DNA from: Choricystis sp. odSpoLacu1
Lineage: Eukaryota > Chlorophyta > Trebouxiophyceae
Assembly (NCBI GenBank): GCA_958009055.1
Contig: OY253651.1
Span: forward strand, 744,001 to 808,000
Direction: 5' to 3'
DNA: 64,000 bases
The notes beneath the pieces are model-generated. The model ran no database searches. It was not told the DNA's origin and saw only the letters and a program-made list of their open reading frames with translations. A program made the translations under genes and the position numbers. Below, in pieces: positions 10,849 to 22,568 of the stretch. The first letter of the stretch is position 1. Each line of letters starts with the position of its first letter.

Positions 10849-13426
10849 TCACGGCCACCGCGCCGGCTCCGCCGCCGCCCCCACCACCCGCCCCCCCGCC
10901 CTCCGACCATCATCCGCGCCCTGCATGGCGGCGGGCCGCCGCTTCTGGCTGTCGGTTCTGTCGGAGCACTTGCGCCACGAGCGCGGCGCGCCCGGGGGAG
11001 GCCCATACGTCGGCGTCGCCACCGACGCCACCGCCGGCCCCTCCCCCCACGCCGCCACCCGGGGGCCGGCCGCCACCTCCAGCACAATGACCTCGTTCTC
11101 GCCCGCCCTCAGAATGGGGCCGGGAACGTAGAGCGTGGCCCCAGGGCCAGCCGCGGGCCAGTACCACCCGAGGTGGAACCCATTCACAAACACGACGCCC
11201 TTGGACCAGCCGACCATGGACAGGTAGGTGTCTGCTGGGTGGGGGCCACGGTGGTGGCGGCGCAGAGGGGGGGGCGGGGGGCGGGGCAGGGCCGCGTCGG
11301 CCGACGCGACAGTCACGAGTGGGCGCCCATCCTCCGCGCCCTCGCGCCCTTCGCTCGCATCCAGCCAGCCGCCGTCCGGGCCCACGGGCACCGTCAGAAA
11401 GCCGCGGTAAATGGCGGGGCCGGTGGAGGCGGGATCCACCGCCGCGCCGCGCGCGGCGGCACGCGCGCCCGCGCCGCTCACGTTGAGCCGCCCCACGTCC
11501 CCGCTGCTCAGCGGCAGCGGCCACGCGCGCCACCCGGCCGCCAGCCGCGCGCCGTTGAGCCAGGCGCGGCGGCAGGGCAGCCCCTTCAGGTCGTGGTTGG
11601 CGCCCCCGTTGTCTCGGCCGACGGCTTCCACGATGAAGGTGAGCGCGACGGCGTCGTCGCCGTCGGCCGCGGCTGCGGAGAGAGCGGCGGCGACGGCTTT
11701 TGGATTCAGTGTCGCCTCCGTCGCCGGCGAGTGGGGCACCGGCGCACACGCGGCCGCCCCCCCTGTGCCTCCACGGGCCAGGGTGGCGGCCAGGTGGCCG
11801 CCAATGAGGATGCGGGCAGCGTCGTGGGGGGGGCAGGCGAGGGTTAGGACGGCGGGGCCAGTGGTCAGTGCTGCCGTCGGCACAGGGACGGAGTACACGA
11901 TCAGGCCGCCCGCCTGCCCGTACGCCTGCATCCAGCGGGGGCCGCCGTCGGACGGGATGCCGTCCCCCGGGGCGAGCTCGGGCAGGGCGTCCAACAGCGG
12001 CGCGGCTTGGGTCAAAGGAATGCGTCCGTAGGCTGCGAGCACAGGCTCTGTGGGCGGCGGAGGCAGCGCCGCCCTCGTGTGGCCCGCAATCACGCCCCGC
12101 AGCGCGGTGTACCGGTTGCCGCCCCCCATGCCGGGCTGACCAGAGACGCCAGACTCGCCGACGGGGGACGTGTAGTCGTAGCTCGTCACGCAGCCAACAT
12201 AGCTGCCGCCCACGTCGTCCGCCGCGCCGCCGGCCGACCACCCAAAGTTGGTGCCGCCCGCCCCCATGTAGAGGGAGACGGAGGCGGTGCCGCCGGCGTG
12301 GGCGAGGAGGGAGGTGAGGGAGGAGACCATGTCGGGGAGCGACGTGTTTTGGGCGGGCTCCCCCCACCGGGTCAGCCACCCGGTGTACCACTCGGTGCAC
12401 ATTTTAACGCGCCGGCCAGGAGGATTGTACGCGTCGGCCGCGCCAAAGGCCTGGGCCAGGTTGGTGTTGGGCCCAAAATCGACGGTGGTTAAAGTGGAGA
12501 GCCCCTTTAAAGCCCCACCTTTCAGCTTTGCAGGCGGATCTACCGTGAACAGGACGACGCCGGGGAGCAACACGGCCGCCCTCGCTGCCAGGTGCTTCAT
12601 GTAGGCTTTTTCGGGGCCGACAAACCCGAGTTCGTTCTCCACTTGGACCGCCGCGATCGGGCCGCCGCGCGCGACCGTCCACCGCGCAATCCGAGGCAGC
12701 AGCACATCCCACCACGCATCCACCCGGGTCAGGAAGGCGGGGTCGTCGGAGCGGAGGCGGGGGAGGGGGGTGCCGACGGTCGCAGGATTCGCGAGCCACG
12801 CGGGGAGGCCGCCCCCCGCCCACTCGGCACAGATGTAGGGTCCCGGGCGCAGCAGGACTAAAAAACCCGCCGCCTGAGCCGCGCCTAGAAATGCGTCCAA
12901 ATCGGCGTCTGCCTCCCAGTTGTAGACGCCCGGGGCCGGTTCGTGCAGGTCCCACGGCACGTAGGTGGTGATGGCGTTCAGGCCCAGCGCTTTCAAGCGG
13001 GCGAGGCGGTCGGCCCAGTGGGCGGGGTGGATGCGAAAATAGTGGATGCTGTAGATGTGTGTGTGTGATGTGTGCGGTGTTGGTGGATGGCGAGAGGTGT
13101 TTTTTTTGTTTTTTGGTGGCTAGCGGCGACAGGGGACGGCCCCGTCGTCGCCGTCCGCGTCGGTTTTGCATTGCTACGCCCCTCCTCCCTACGCTCTCCT
13201 CATCCTCATCTCACCTGCCCGATATCAGCTGCACGGGCGCTCCATTATGCACAAACCTGTCCCCCGCCACCCGGAACGAGGGCGTGGAGTCCCCCGGCGC
13301 GGGCGCGGGGGCGGGCGCACGCACGCGCTCGTCGGCCGGCGGCGTGGGGGCCAGTGGGTGGCGGTTGGCGGTCGCCAGCGACAGGGCAGCCAGCGCGAGG
13401 GCTGTGGTGATTGAGCGTGGTCGCAT
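10849..13426 (-). CDS. BGAL: Secreted beta-galactosidase, glycoside hydrolase family 35
   Basis: Exon 1 (13426-13215) carries a signal peptide; exon 2 (13048-10849) the rest; 803 residues in all. The splice creates the GH35 core SIHYFRIHPAHW. Downstream are ITTYVPWDLHEP, GPYICAEWAGGGLPAW, the acid/base Glu in VQVENELG and the nucleophile Glu in CTEWYTGWLTRWGE, then the C-terminal jelly-roll region ending in RAGENEVIVLEV. Members remove terminal beta-galactosyl residues; a secreted algal one would act on wall or external polysaccharides. It is 245 bp upstream-adjacent to allophanate hydrolase on the same strand; no functional link is evident. Confidence 0.9.
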
Positions 13427-13671
13427 GGTGGTCGAGGAGGGGTGGGAACAGGCGCGCGGGGAGGCGTTCTCTCTTTCCGCTGCGGCCGTCGGGCCGAGGA
13501 TTCGTTGTCTTACAAGAGCTCAAGCCCGCCCAAAGCCACCACTTTTTCCCCCGTGGCCGAACCCGTCTCTCCCTCCTTTTTCCCCCACACGCGCGTCACA
13601 CGTACGCGCGCCCCAGCCTCGCCAGCCTATTAGTTTTAATAATGCGATTTTTCCCCCTCCACCCTTTCATT

Positions 13672-15744
13672 TTAACCCTCCGCGCGCGCCGCCACGTATG
13701 CGCGCCACCCGCCCCATGCCGTGATGTCCTGCCCCGCCGCCGCGGCGTCGGGCTCGCACAGGAAGCCTTTGACCCAGTTGCCGTCCTCGAGTTCCACGTT
13801 GCCGATGCACAGGGGGGGCGGCAAGCAGGTGGCGACAAATGAGGCAAACCCTGCCAGCGGCACGGACCACACCTCGCCCTCGATCGACGCGCCGCCGGGG
13901 CCACCTCTGCGCACGAGCCCAGGCTTGGCGCCGCCGCCGCCGAGAGCGTGCAGGGTGTAGGTGGGGGCTGTGTGCGTCGCGCAGGCGAGCGACGCACCGG
14001 CAGTGAGGAGCTGTGCGTTCAGTGCAAGGCCTGACAAATGCAGGCCAACCACAAACAGGGGGATGGTGGCGTCGTGGGTGACGCCGGTGGGCGGGGAGCA
14101 GGCCAAGCCGGTGGGCGGGGAGTGGGCCACGCCGGTGGGCGACGACCCGTGGGCGTGCCCGTTGGCTTGGCCGTTTGCTTTCACCACAGCGCGCGGGGGC
14201 GAGGTGGCCGCCAGGCGCCCCCCAACGCCCAGCAGGCGGCCTGCGGGGTCCAGCGGCACCGTCAGGTCGCCCGCGCACGCGGCCGTGGCCAGCGTCAGGG
14301 GAGCGGCCGGCGCGATCGCTGCGTGCAGGCGTTGGCCCAGTTCGAGCAAAGCGTCGTCGCTCCACGCAGGCGCAACCAGCTGCACGCCAAACGGGACACC
14401 CACATCCTCCTGCAGCCCAGCGGGCACGGACACAGCAGCCAGGTCCAGCAGGTTGCAAAAGTTTGTGTAGGTGCCCAGTGTGGCGTTGGTGGAGAGGGGT
14501 TCCGCGTCGACAGCGGACATGGTGAACGTGCGGGGCGACGTGGGCAGCAGCAGGCAGTCGCACACCGACCACACGCGTGCCTCGATGTCGGCGCGAGCCT
14601 GGGCCAACGCGTGGATCGCGGGCCACGCGTCCACAGTGCGCTGGTCGTCGGCGGGGGCCAGGACAGCGCGCGTGACCGGGTGGAGCGCGCTCCACCCGTG
14701 CTTGTTGACGACGCCGCGCACCGCGTCCAGCCTCTCCGCCAGCCAGGGCGAGTTGGAGGCGTACAGCAGGCGCGCCACGTCCAGCAGCAGGCGCGAGTCG
14801 GCGGGCGACAGGGCGACGCGCGTGCCGCCAAGCGACGTGGCAGCCGCGGCCGCTGCTTCAAGCCCCGCCCGCACGGACGCGGACACGACGCCCTCCTCCT
14901 CCACGGGGGCCAGCACCCCAAACCTGAAGGAGCGAGAGGAGCCCCAGTGGGCGTCGACCGTCGACGGCGGGTGGCGGGAGTGGGGGTCGCGCGCGTCAAA
15001 ACCAGCCGCGACCCTTCCCACCGCCCTCGCATCGCCGCACGAGGCCGCAAACACGGCCACACAGTCCAGGGATGCGCACGCGGGCAGAACGCCGGCGCAA
15101 CTGATGAGCCCCCGGGTGGGCTTGTAGCCGACGACGCCGTTGAGGGCGGCGGGGACGCGCCCGGACCCGGCCGTGTCCGTCCCAATGGCGAAACAGACAG
15201 CACCCGCCCCCACCGCCACGCCACACCCTGATGACGATCCACCCGAGATGTAGGCGGGGTTGTACACGCAGGCAAGCGGGCCAGATGGAGAGCGTTGGCC
15301 AGACAGGCCGGCCGCCCACTGGTCCAGGTTGAGCTTGCCCATGCACACGGCGCCCGCGGCCAGCAGCTTCTGCACCGCGGTCGCTGACTTGGTGGGGAGT
15401 GGGTCGCCAGCCAGGGCGGGGCAGGCGGCCGTCGTGGGCGCGCCCGCGACGTCGATATTGTCTTTGACACTAAAGGGCACGCCGTGCAGCGGACCCCGTG
15501 CGGCCACTGGCACCGCGTCCAGCTCGCGACACCTCGCCTCCAGCTCGTCCAGTGGGGTGACGTGCAGGAAGGCGTGTGTGTGGGTGGCCGCCACCACGCG
15601 ACGCAGCGCCTCGGCGACGACGTCCGCGACGCTTGCGGCGCCGGTGGCGTACGCTTCCCGCAGGGCGGCCAGGGACGACAGGTCGACGGGGAAGGGGGGC
15701 GGCGTTGGCGGGCCTGGTGTGGGGGTTGGAGGGGGTGGGAACAT
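13672..15744 (-). CDS. DUR2: Allophanate hydrolase (urea amidolyase second step)
   Basis: One exon, 690 residues from MFPPPP. An in-frame upstream GTG/ATG-free extension overlaps the 3' end of urea carboxylase and is not needed. The N-terminal amidase-signature domain shows all three catalytic elements: Lys in VPFSVKDNID, the GGSSSG loop and Ser in GTDTAGSGR. The C-terminal domain (from about residue 530) is the allophanate-hydrolase-specific gamma-glutamyl-cyclotransferase-like fold, ending near GNVELEDGNWVKGF. It splits allophanate to ammonium and CO2. A short Gly/Thr/Pro repeat (SPPTGV/LA) lies between domains. It follows urea carboxylase by 181 bp on the same strand, the classic DUR pair. 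Confidence 0.93.
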   Translation of the reverse strand: MFPPPPTPTPGPPTPPPFPVDLSSLAALREAYATGAASVADVVAEALRRVVAATHTHAFLHVTPLDELEARCRELDAVPVAARGPLHGVPFSVKDNIDVAGAPTTAACPALAGDPLPTKSATAVQKLLAAGAVCMGKLNLDQWAAGLSGQRSPSGPLACVYNPAYISGGSSSGCGVAVGAGAVCFAIGTDTAGSGRVPAALNGVVGYKPTRGLISCAGVLPACASLDCVAVFAASCGDARAVGRVAAGFDARDPHSRHPPSTVDAHWGSSRSFRFGVLAPVEEEGVVSASVRAGLEAAAAAATSLGGTRVALSPADSRLLLDVARLLYASNSPWLAERLDAVRGVVNKHGWSALHPVTRAVLAPADDQRTVDAWPAIHALAQARADIEARVWSVCDCLLLPTSPRTFTMSAVDAEPLSTNATLGTYTNFCNLLDLAAVSVPAGLQEDVGVPFGVQLVAPAWSDDALLELGQRLHAAIAPAAPLTLATAACAGDLTVPLDPAGRLLGVGGRLAATSPPRAVVKANGQANGHAHGSSPTGVAHSPPTGLACSPPTGVTHDATIPLFVVGLHLSGLALNAQLLTAGASLACATHTAPTYTLHALGGGGAKPGLVRRGGPGGASIEGEVWSVPLAGFASFVATCLPPPLCIGNVELEDGNWVKGFLCEPDAAAAGQDITAWGGWRAYVAARAEG

Positions 15745-15925
15745 GATGGTGAGCGAGGGTTTGATAGGGGGAGAAAGGGGGGGTACGAAAAAAAGAAAAG
15801 TACGAGTATTGGCGCACGAGGTGGTTTGCAGCGCCCGCCCCCCCACACACCGCGCCCCTCCTCCCTGCGCACAAGAGTGTTGCAGCGAAGGCCCGAATGA
15901 ATAGGGAGGACAAACCCTTTTTCCT

Positions 15926-18900
15926 TCACGGCTCACGTTTGACCTCGGGCGCGCCACTGTGCAGCACCAGAATCTCGTCCCCCTGGTCGACCAGGGCGCC
16001 CGCAGCCGCGACGACGTGCAGCACGGTCAGCCCGGTGCCTCCCTTGGGCGCGTCGACCTCAAACTCCATCTTCATTGCCTCCACGACGCCCAGCGTGGCG
16101 CCGGGGAGGGCGGCCGCCCCCACCTCCACGGCGGGGGTGAACTTGCCAGCGACAGGGGCGCGCACAACGATGGCGCCCTCGGGCCACGCGTCGGTCAAGG
16201 GTGCGTCACACACCGCCGCCGCCTCCACCGCCTCTGGCGGCGCGTCCGCCGCCCACCGCTCCCGCTCGGCTTCAAAGGCGGCCTGCTTGCGGTCCCGGTC
16301 GGCGGCGATGGCGGCGGCGTCACGGGTCAGCATGGCCTTGTACTCGTCCACGTCAAACTCGCTGTGCTCAACCTTGAGCGTCGCGTCACCTGCTGCATAG
16401 CGCGCGCGGAACGCGTTCAGCTCGTCCTCGCTCACCTCGAAGAAGCGCACCACGTCAAACTCGTTCAGCAGCCAGGGCGTGCGTCCATCGCCTGTGCGCC
16501 ACGTGGACCACATCTGCGCGGTCCTCCCAACAAGCTGGTACCCGCCGGGTGAATCCATGCCGTACACACACATGAAGGATCCCCCCAGCCCCACCTCCCC
16601 CTCCGCCGTCCACACGCGGGCGGGGTTCATTTTTGTGGTGACCATGCGGTGGCGGGGGTCGAGGGCCAGGGCGCAGGGGGCGCCCAGGTAGACGTCGCCC
16701 AGGCCCAGGACTAAGTAGGATGCATCAAACACGGCGGCCCGCACAGCTTCGGGGTCGCACCCATTGATGCGGGCCACAAAGTCGATGTTAGAGGGGAGGT
16801 AGGGGGCGACCGCGCGCACACTGGAGGCGTAGCGTTCCAGGGCTTTGCGCGTGGTGGACGCGTTGAAGGCGAGGGGCAGGTGGAGCACGCGCGACGGGAC
16901 GCGGCGGGGGACGGTCAGGCCGCGAGCTGCGGTCGACACGACGGCCAGGAGGTCGGCCAGATCCAGGGCTGCCGGGTCAAACTCGACGTGCAGCGAGCGC
17001 ACGCCTGGGCTCAGCTCGCGCAGCGCGTCCGGCGGCAGGCTCGCCGTCAGCGCGTCAGTCAGCGCGCGCACCGCCAGCCTCAGCGGCAGGTCGATGCGTT
17101 CATCCCCCCCAAACTCCACCAGGATGGCGTCCTCGCCCGCGAGGCGGACCAGGGTGCGGCCGCCATCGTCGGAGCCGCCCTCGATCGTCAGCAGGACTGG
17201 GTCCTCCCGCGCCGGGGCGCGGGGGGGGGGTCGCGTCCGCAGCTGTCGCTTCAAACTCGGCCAACGCTTTCAACGCGTCCGCGCGCGCGACGCGGAAGAA
17301 GCGGACGGTGTCGCCCGGGCGGGCTTGGCCCAGTTTCCAGGCGTCGGAGCGGCACACGACGGCGGGGCAGACGAAGCCGCCCAATGATGGGCCATCGACG
17401 CCCAGGAACACGGGCAGTTCCCCAGTGATATTGATGCTTCTGTGCGAGTACACCGTGTCCAGCACGTTGGACGGGTGCAGCCCCGCGTCGCCACCATCCG
17501 CGCGCGTCCAGATCGGCGCGGCCGCCCCTTCGAGCCTCGCACCCAGCCTGTTCGAGTTGAAGTGGACGCGCAAGGGTGTGTCGAACAGAAAGTCGGCCGT
17601 CTCCATGAAACCGGTGGAGTGTGGGCCCTCGACAGCGCCCACGAGCCATTCGGTGGTATAGACTGGCGGCGCGCGCGGTGGTTGGAGCGCGACCCCCTCC
17701 GCCCCACACCCTGGAAACAGGCGCAGCACGTCGCCCACGCGCAGGGCGCGCCCCTGGTGCCCGCCAAAGCCGCCGAGTTGGAAGGTGGTGCGGGAGCCGA
17801 GGTAGGGCGGGACGTCGAAACCTCCAGAGACGGCGACATAGGCACGCGCGCCCGGCCCCGCCAGCCGGCCGACACGCAGCGTGGCGCCGGCAGGCACGTC
17901 GATCGCAGACCAGGGCGGGACAGCGACTCCATCCACGGTGAGGGGGGCGGGGGTGGCGCCGGTCACCGCGACGCGCGCGGCGCAGGCAAACGTCAGGTCA
18001 AGGCCATCCAGCACCAGCTCCAGGGCAGCCGCATTGTCATCCTCATTGCCTACCAGCCTGTTGGCGGCACGGTAGGCCAGCTCGTCCGCGGGCCCCGAGG
18101 GCGGGATGCCCGCCTTCCACAGGCCGGGCCGGCCGAGGTCGACCACGATGGCTTGAACGCCCGGGGCGGCCGTCACGGCGGCCGTGTGGGACACAAACTT
18201 GAACGCCTCCACGTCGCGTGTGAGCAGGCGGCCTTGGCGGAAAGGCTCACTGTCACGCACCAGGGCGCGCAACAACGGCAGGTTGGTCTCCACGCCGTCG
18301 ATGGCGGTGGATTCGAGCGCCTGTGCGAGCAGGGTCAACGATTCGGCCCGCGTCGGCGCCGTCACCACGATCTTGGCCAGCATGGGGTCGTACAGGGGGG
18401 ACACGCGCTCCCCTGGGGCGTGGATGGCGGTCTCCAGGCGCAGCCAGGGGGCGGCGGGAGGCCAGGAGACGCGCGTGAGGAGGCCCGGGCTGGGAGTGAA
18501 CCCGCGAGCCGCGTCCTCGGCATACACGCGCGCCTGGATGGAGTGCAGGGTGGTGGGCGTCGTGTCGGAGGCTTCAGCCTCGGCAGTCTCGGCGGCTGCC
18601 TCAATGGCAGGACACGGCAGCCCTGCTGCCGTCCTCAGCTGAGCTTCCACCAGATCCAGCCCGCCGCACACTTGTTCGGTGACCGCGTGCTCCACCTGCA
18701 GCCTGGCGTTGACCTCCAGAAAGTAGAAGACGGCGGGCTTAGTGGCGTCGACTAAGAATTCGACGGTGCCGGCGCCCGTGTAACCGACGCTGGCGCACAG
18801 GTTGACAGCCGCGCCCAGCATCGCCCTCCGCGTCCCCGCGTCCAGCCCCGGGGCGGGCGCCTCCTCCATAACCTTCTGGCGCCGCCTCTGAGCAGAGCAG

Positions 18901-19556
18901 TCGCGCGTGCCCAGGGCGAGGACGCGGCCGTCTGCCAGGCCAAAGATCTGGACCTCCACATGTCTCGCTGAGGGGACGTACGCTTCCACGAACACGCGCG
19001 CATCGCCGAACGCGCCCCCCGCCAGGCGGCGCACGCGATCGAACGCGGGCTCGATCTCGTCGGGGGTGTCGCAGGATGCTTGGCCCACGCCGCCACCGCC
19101 AGCGGTGCACTTGAGGAGGATGGGGAAGCCGAGCGCGACGGCTGCGGCGCGCGCAGCCTCCGCGCTCTCCACCAAGTCAGACCCGGGCAGCACGGGGACA
19201 CCCGCAGCTTCAGCCAGGGCCCGGGCGGCATGCTTGGTGGCAAACGCGGCCAGGTGGGCGGGGGAGGGGCCGACCCAGGTCAAGCCTGCAGCCATGACGG
19301 CGGTGGCAAACGATTCATTCTCTGATAAAAATCCGTAGCCGGGGATGATGGCGGACGCCCCTGCAGCAAGGGCGGCCGCCACGATGGCTTCCCCATCCAA
19401 GTAGGACGGGACTTCGACCACCGCGTCCGCGCCCGCCACGTGGCTGGCGTCATCACCCACAGTGATGGCGACGACGCGCAGGCCGAGCGAGCGCGCGGTG
19501 CGCGCGATGCGGACGGCGCACACGCCTCTGTTGGCGATGAGGACGGAGGAGAACAT
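15926..19556 (-). CDS. DUR1: Urea carboxylase (biotin-dependent)
   Basis: The frame runs from MFSSVLIANRG (19556) to 15926, 1209 residues if one base is removed from the G9 run at 17221-17229; as given, the frame breaks there. Order of domains: biotin carboxylase (ATP-grasp CTAGGGGVGQ, EVNARLQVEH), AHS2/KipA-like (GLWKAGIPPSGPADELAYR), AHS1/KipI-like (from about residue 780), and a C-terminal biotinyl domain with EAMKMEFEV. This makes allophanate from urea, bicarbonate and ATP. Length and domain order match the family, so the break is probably a sequence error. An upstream in-frame extension exists but lacks family similarity. Confidence 0.93.
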
Positions 19557-20677
19557 TTTGTGTCTTGTCGATCTGGTGGGGTGTTGAGGAAAGGGTGTGA
19601 GAGCCGCAAAGCCGGCCCGCCCTGAGCGAGGCACAGGGGGTCGGGGCAGGGGGACGGGAGGAACCAACAGGGCGGAGGGTTGAAATGAAACTGCTTGGTC
19701 GACAGGTAGGTTCGTGCGCGCACAAAACCGCGTCGCCACCCCCGCCCAGACCGGCCTCATGCCGCCGTCCGCTCCCCTCAACGGTCACCAGGATGGCTCT
19801 GACATAATGTCAGGGTGCCAATTGGGGCTGGTCAAGGGCGGTAATGGGGCAGCACGCGGCGGGGGGCGCCGGGATCTTGTTACTAGGGCGACGTTTTGTG
19901 CGCCGCGGCCGCACCGACGCGCGCGTCCCGCATGTGGCCCCACCGACACCCGCGTCACACCAACCACGAGTCCTCACCTGGTGTGAATCGAAATACAGAG
20001 CGAATAGAGGAGATCTGCGTGAGTCGCGCGCAGCAAAGAAATACAAATACACTCTGTGCGACCCAGTGCGTTTTTTGCGTTGACGTGCGTGAGAATTCAC
20101 GCACGTCGCGTGTTTGCCTCGTGATGAGGCTTCCCTTTTTCCCGCTTTTGATCTCTGCTGCTCGACTAGCGCAGATTTCAAGCGGTCGCACCACCAAAAA
20201 ATGTCTGCTTCCTCACCACAGTTTTTGGCATCCACCCTTCATTGCCTCATGCTCGAGGAAGCTTCTGGTCACACCGATTGCGCGGTCACGGATGCCTTAA
20301 CATGGCTACTACAAAATGGCACGCATTACATAGAGAAGCGACAGGGAAGAGGGCAAGGTGTGAGGGTGGGTCAATACACCGCGCAAAATAAAATTCCAAG
20401 AACTCTCCACAGCGATCACGAGCTCGCACAAGACATGGTTGTCAAAAATAAAAACAACTCGCCCGCTCACATCATCCACAACTCTAGCGGGGGGAGGCGG
20501 CAGCGTCGCCCCACGCGTTGATTATGGTTTGGATGGCAAAAAAGATCCACTGCGCTTTTGCGCTACAACAACAAAAAACCGGCCCCACATCATTCACACC
20601 GCCAGCCTCCCCCAGCGGCTGGCCTTTGTGCGCCATCGTGAGACCATGAGTCCGAAAAAAACAGGCGCCACGCGTGT
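19557..20677. promoter_or_regulatory. Upstream region of urea carboxylase (copy 2)
   Basis: Identical to 48-1168. As the 5' flank of the complete urea carboxylase gene it probably carries its promoter. The perfect 11-bp-arm inverted repeat is at 20082-20107. No gene is seen. Confidence 0.5.
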
Positions 20678-21888
20678 TCACACCTCGCCCACCGGCGCGC
20701 CTTTGGCGGGCGCCGGCTTGGCCACCTCCCCCCGCGTCACCACGCCCAGCGGCAGCACCGTGCGGTCAAAGACTTCGTTGTACAGTTCGGCAGACCCGGT
20801 GTAGAACGCGGTGGCGGACACGGCCAGGCCCCACCATCCCGCAACGACCTGGACGGTGGGCACGGTGGCGCCGATGGCGAGGAGGTAGTACAGGGTGCCG
20901 AGGCCGAAGAAGAGGGCTTGAAGGGCACGGTTCATGCGGAGCGTCGCGACAAAGAAGATCGTTGTCAAGACGCCATACAGCGCATTCATCATTTGGTTGG
21001 CGCGCACGGACGAAATGTGCACTCCGGGCCCACCGTGGGAAGTGCCATCCCACACGCCGATGGAGCCCAGGATGGTGTACAGGCCGAACCCCAGCCAGTA
21101 CATGCCGTACGCAGTGAACGTGGTCGCTCCAAAGGTCGACCCCCGCCTCATGTCGAAGACGGCGGCCATGATTTGGGCGAGGCCGCTGGAGGGTGGAGAG
21201 TGATGAGCATGGTGTGTGTGGGGTGGTGTGACGCGGCAACCACCCTCGTCCCCCCTCTTCCACACTCTCTCACCCGTAGAAGACGGCCAAGCAGGCTGCC
21301 TGGTTGGTGCCCCCCTTGTTTTCGGTGATGTCGGCGTTGACGCCCTGTGGGAAGGGAGTGGAGGAGGCTGGTAAGAGGCGGTGTGAACCCTCCTCTACAC
21401 AAGAAGCCCCCCCCGCCACCACACTCACCGACAAAAACGCGCACGTCAGCGCAAACGCAAACAGACCCAGTGGTCCCGGGTTGGCCACTGTGTCATGGAG
21501 GGGGGCAAGGGAGGAGGAGGAGTGTGTCGGTGCAGAAAAAAAGTGCTCCAGGGCGCGCGTGAAGTTTCCAAGCGCGGCGAGGGCAACGCAAAGTCCCTCC
21601 AAACCGCCCCCCTGCCAGCGCCGCCTCCTTAAAATCATGGCGTGCATAATACAACTGGCGCCAACCGCCGCGCGGGGAGCGGGGAAGGGGAGGAGGGGGC
21701 GGCGCAGTCCTCGTTTGTCGCTCACCGCGCCGCCCTCGCGCCGAAAAGTTCACCCCCCGCACACCATCAAACGCACGTGCTTCTTTGTAGGCGATGGCGC
21801 CCTGAAGTGTTCCCGCGCCGAACGGGTCATCCGCAGCGTCGGTGGGGCGGGAGATGACGAGGGAGGGGAGGGCTTGGAGGGGCGGCAT
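20678..21888 (-). CDS. GPR1/FUN34/YaaH (ATO/SatP) transporter, copy 2
   Basis: Exons 21888-21726, 21487-21429, 21344-21274 and 21185-20678, 266 residues, identical to the gene at 1169-2379. This copy sits upstream of the complete urea carboxylase and allophanate hydrolase genes on the same strand, so the three form an apparent urea-to-ammonium unit. The NPxG signature and the FGATT helix motif are intact, so the protein should work. Confidence 0.87.
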
Positions 21889-22033
21889 TGGGCAAAGATG
21901 GGGAGTTTTTGGCTTGGGCCAAACAAAAAATGAAGACCTTCTTCACTCGCAAAGTTTTGCGACTCCACAAACAAAACGTGAAAAACACTTTTTTTCACGT
22001 TTTTCTTTTTGGTCACAAAAAGAAACCCGCGGC

Positions 22034-22404
22034 ATGCGCTCCCTCGCGGCCGACGTTGCATCGTCCCTGCTGGTGGGCGTCGCCATACTGGCAGTCGTCG
22101 GCGCGTGTGCGTGCGTGGGGGGGGTTGTGGGGGGGAATGAGAGCGGGTGAGGCCCCGTTTTTTAACCCTCTCTCTCCCTCCCCCGGCACAGTCTGGGCTG
22201 CCGTCACCCTGCTGTGGCCGCACCCCCCCGACGCGGCACGACCCAGCCGGGCGACCGTGCAGGCCGAGATAGACAGGCTCAAGGTTTGTGGGGGGGGGGG
22301 TTTGAGAGAGTTGAATAGGCGACGATCGCGTTTTTGTTGTTTCACTCACCTCCCCCGACACACAGCGCCTGGCCCGCCCGCCACGCTCCGCCAGGCCAGA
22401 CTAG
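22034..22404 (+). CDS. Small single-pass membrane protein, 67 aa, copy 2
   Basis: Exons 22034-22106, 22192-22283 and 22366-22404, identical to the copy at 2525-2895. See that entry for the protein. Identity across copies adds no conservation evidence because the introns are identical too. Confidence 0.5.
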
Positions 22405-22568
22405 TAATGGTGGATTATTGTGTGGTTGTGCTGTGTCAACAAAAGATCAAAATTCAGTGCGCGTTCGAAAAACAAAAAAATGGAAAGGACAGCCCCCCCC
22501 CAAAAACATCGCTCTCTCTCGCTCGACTCGCCCCCTCTCGTTAGAAACACCTTATCTCTCTCTCCCTT

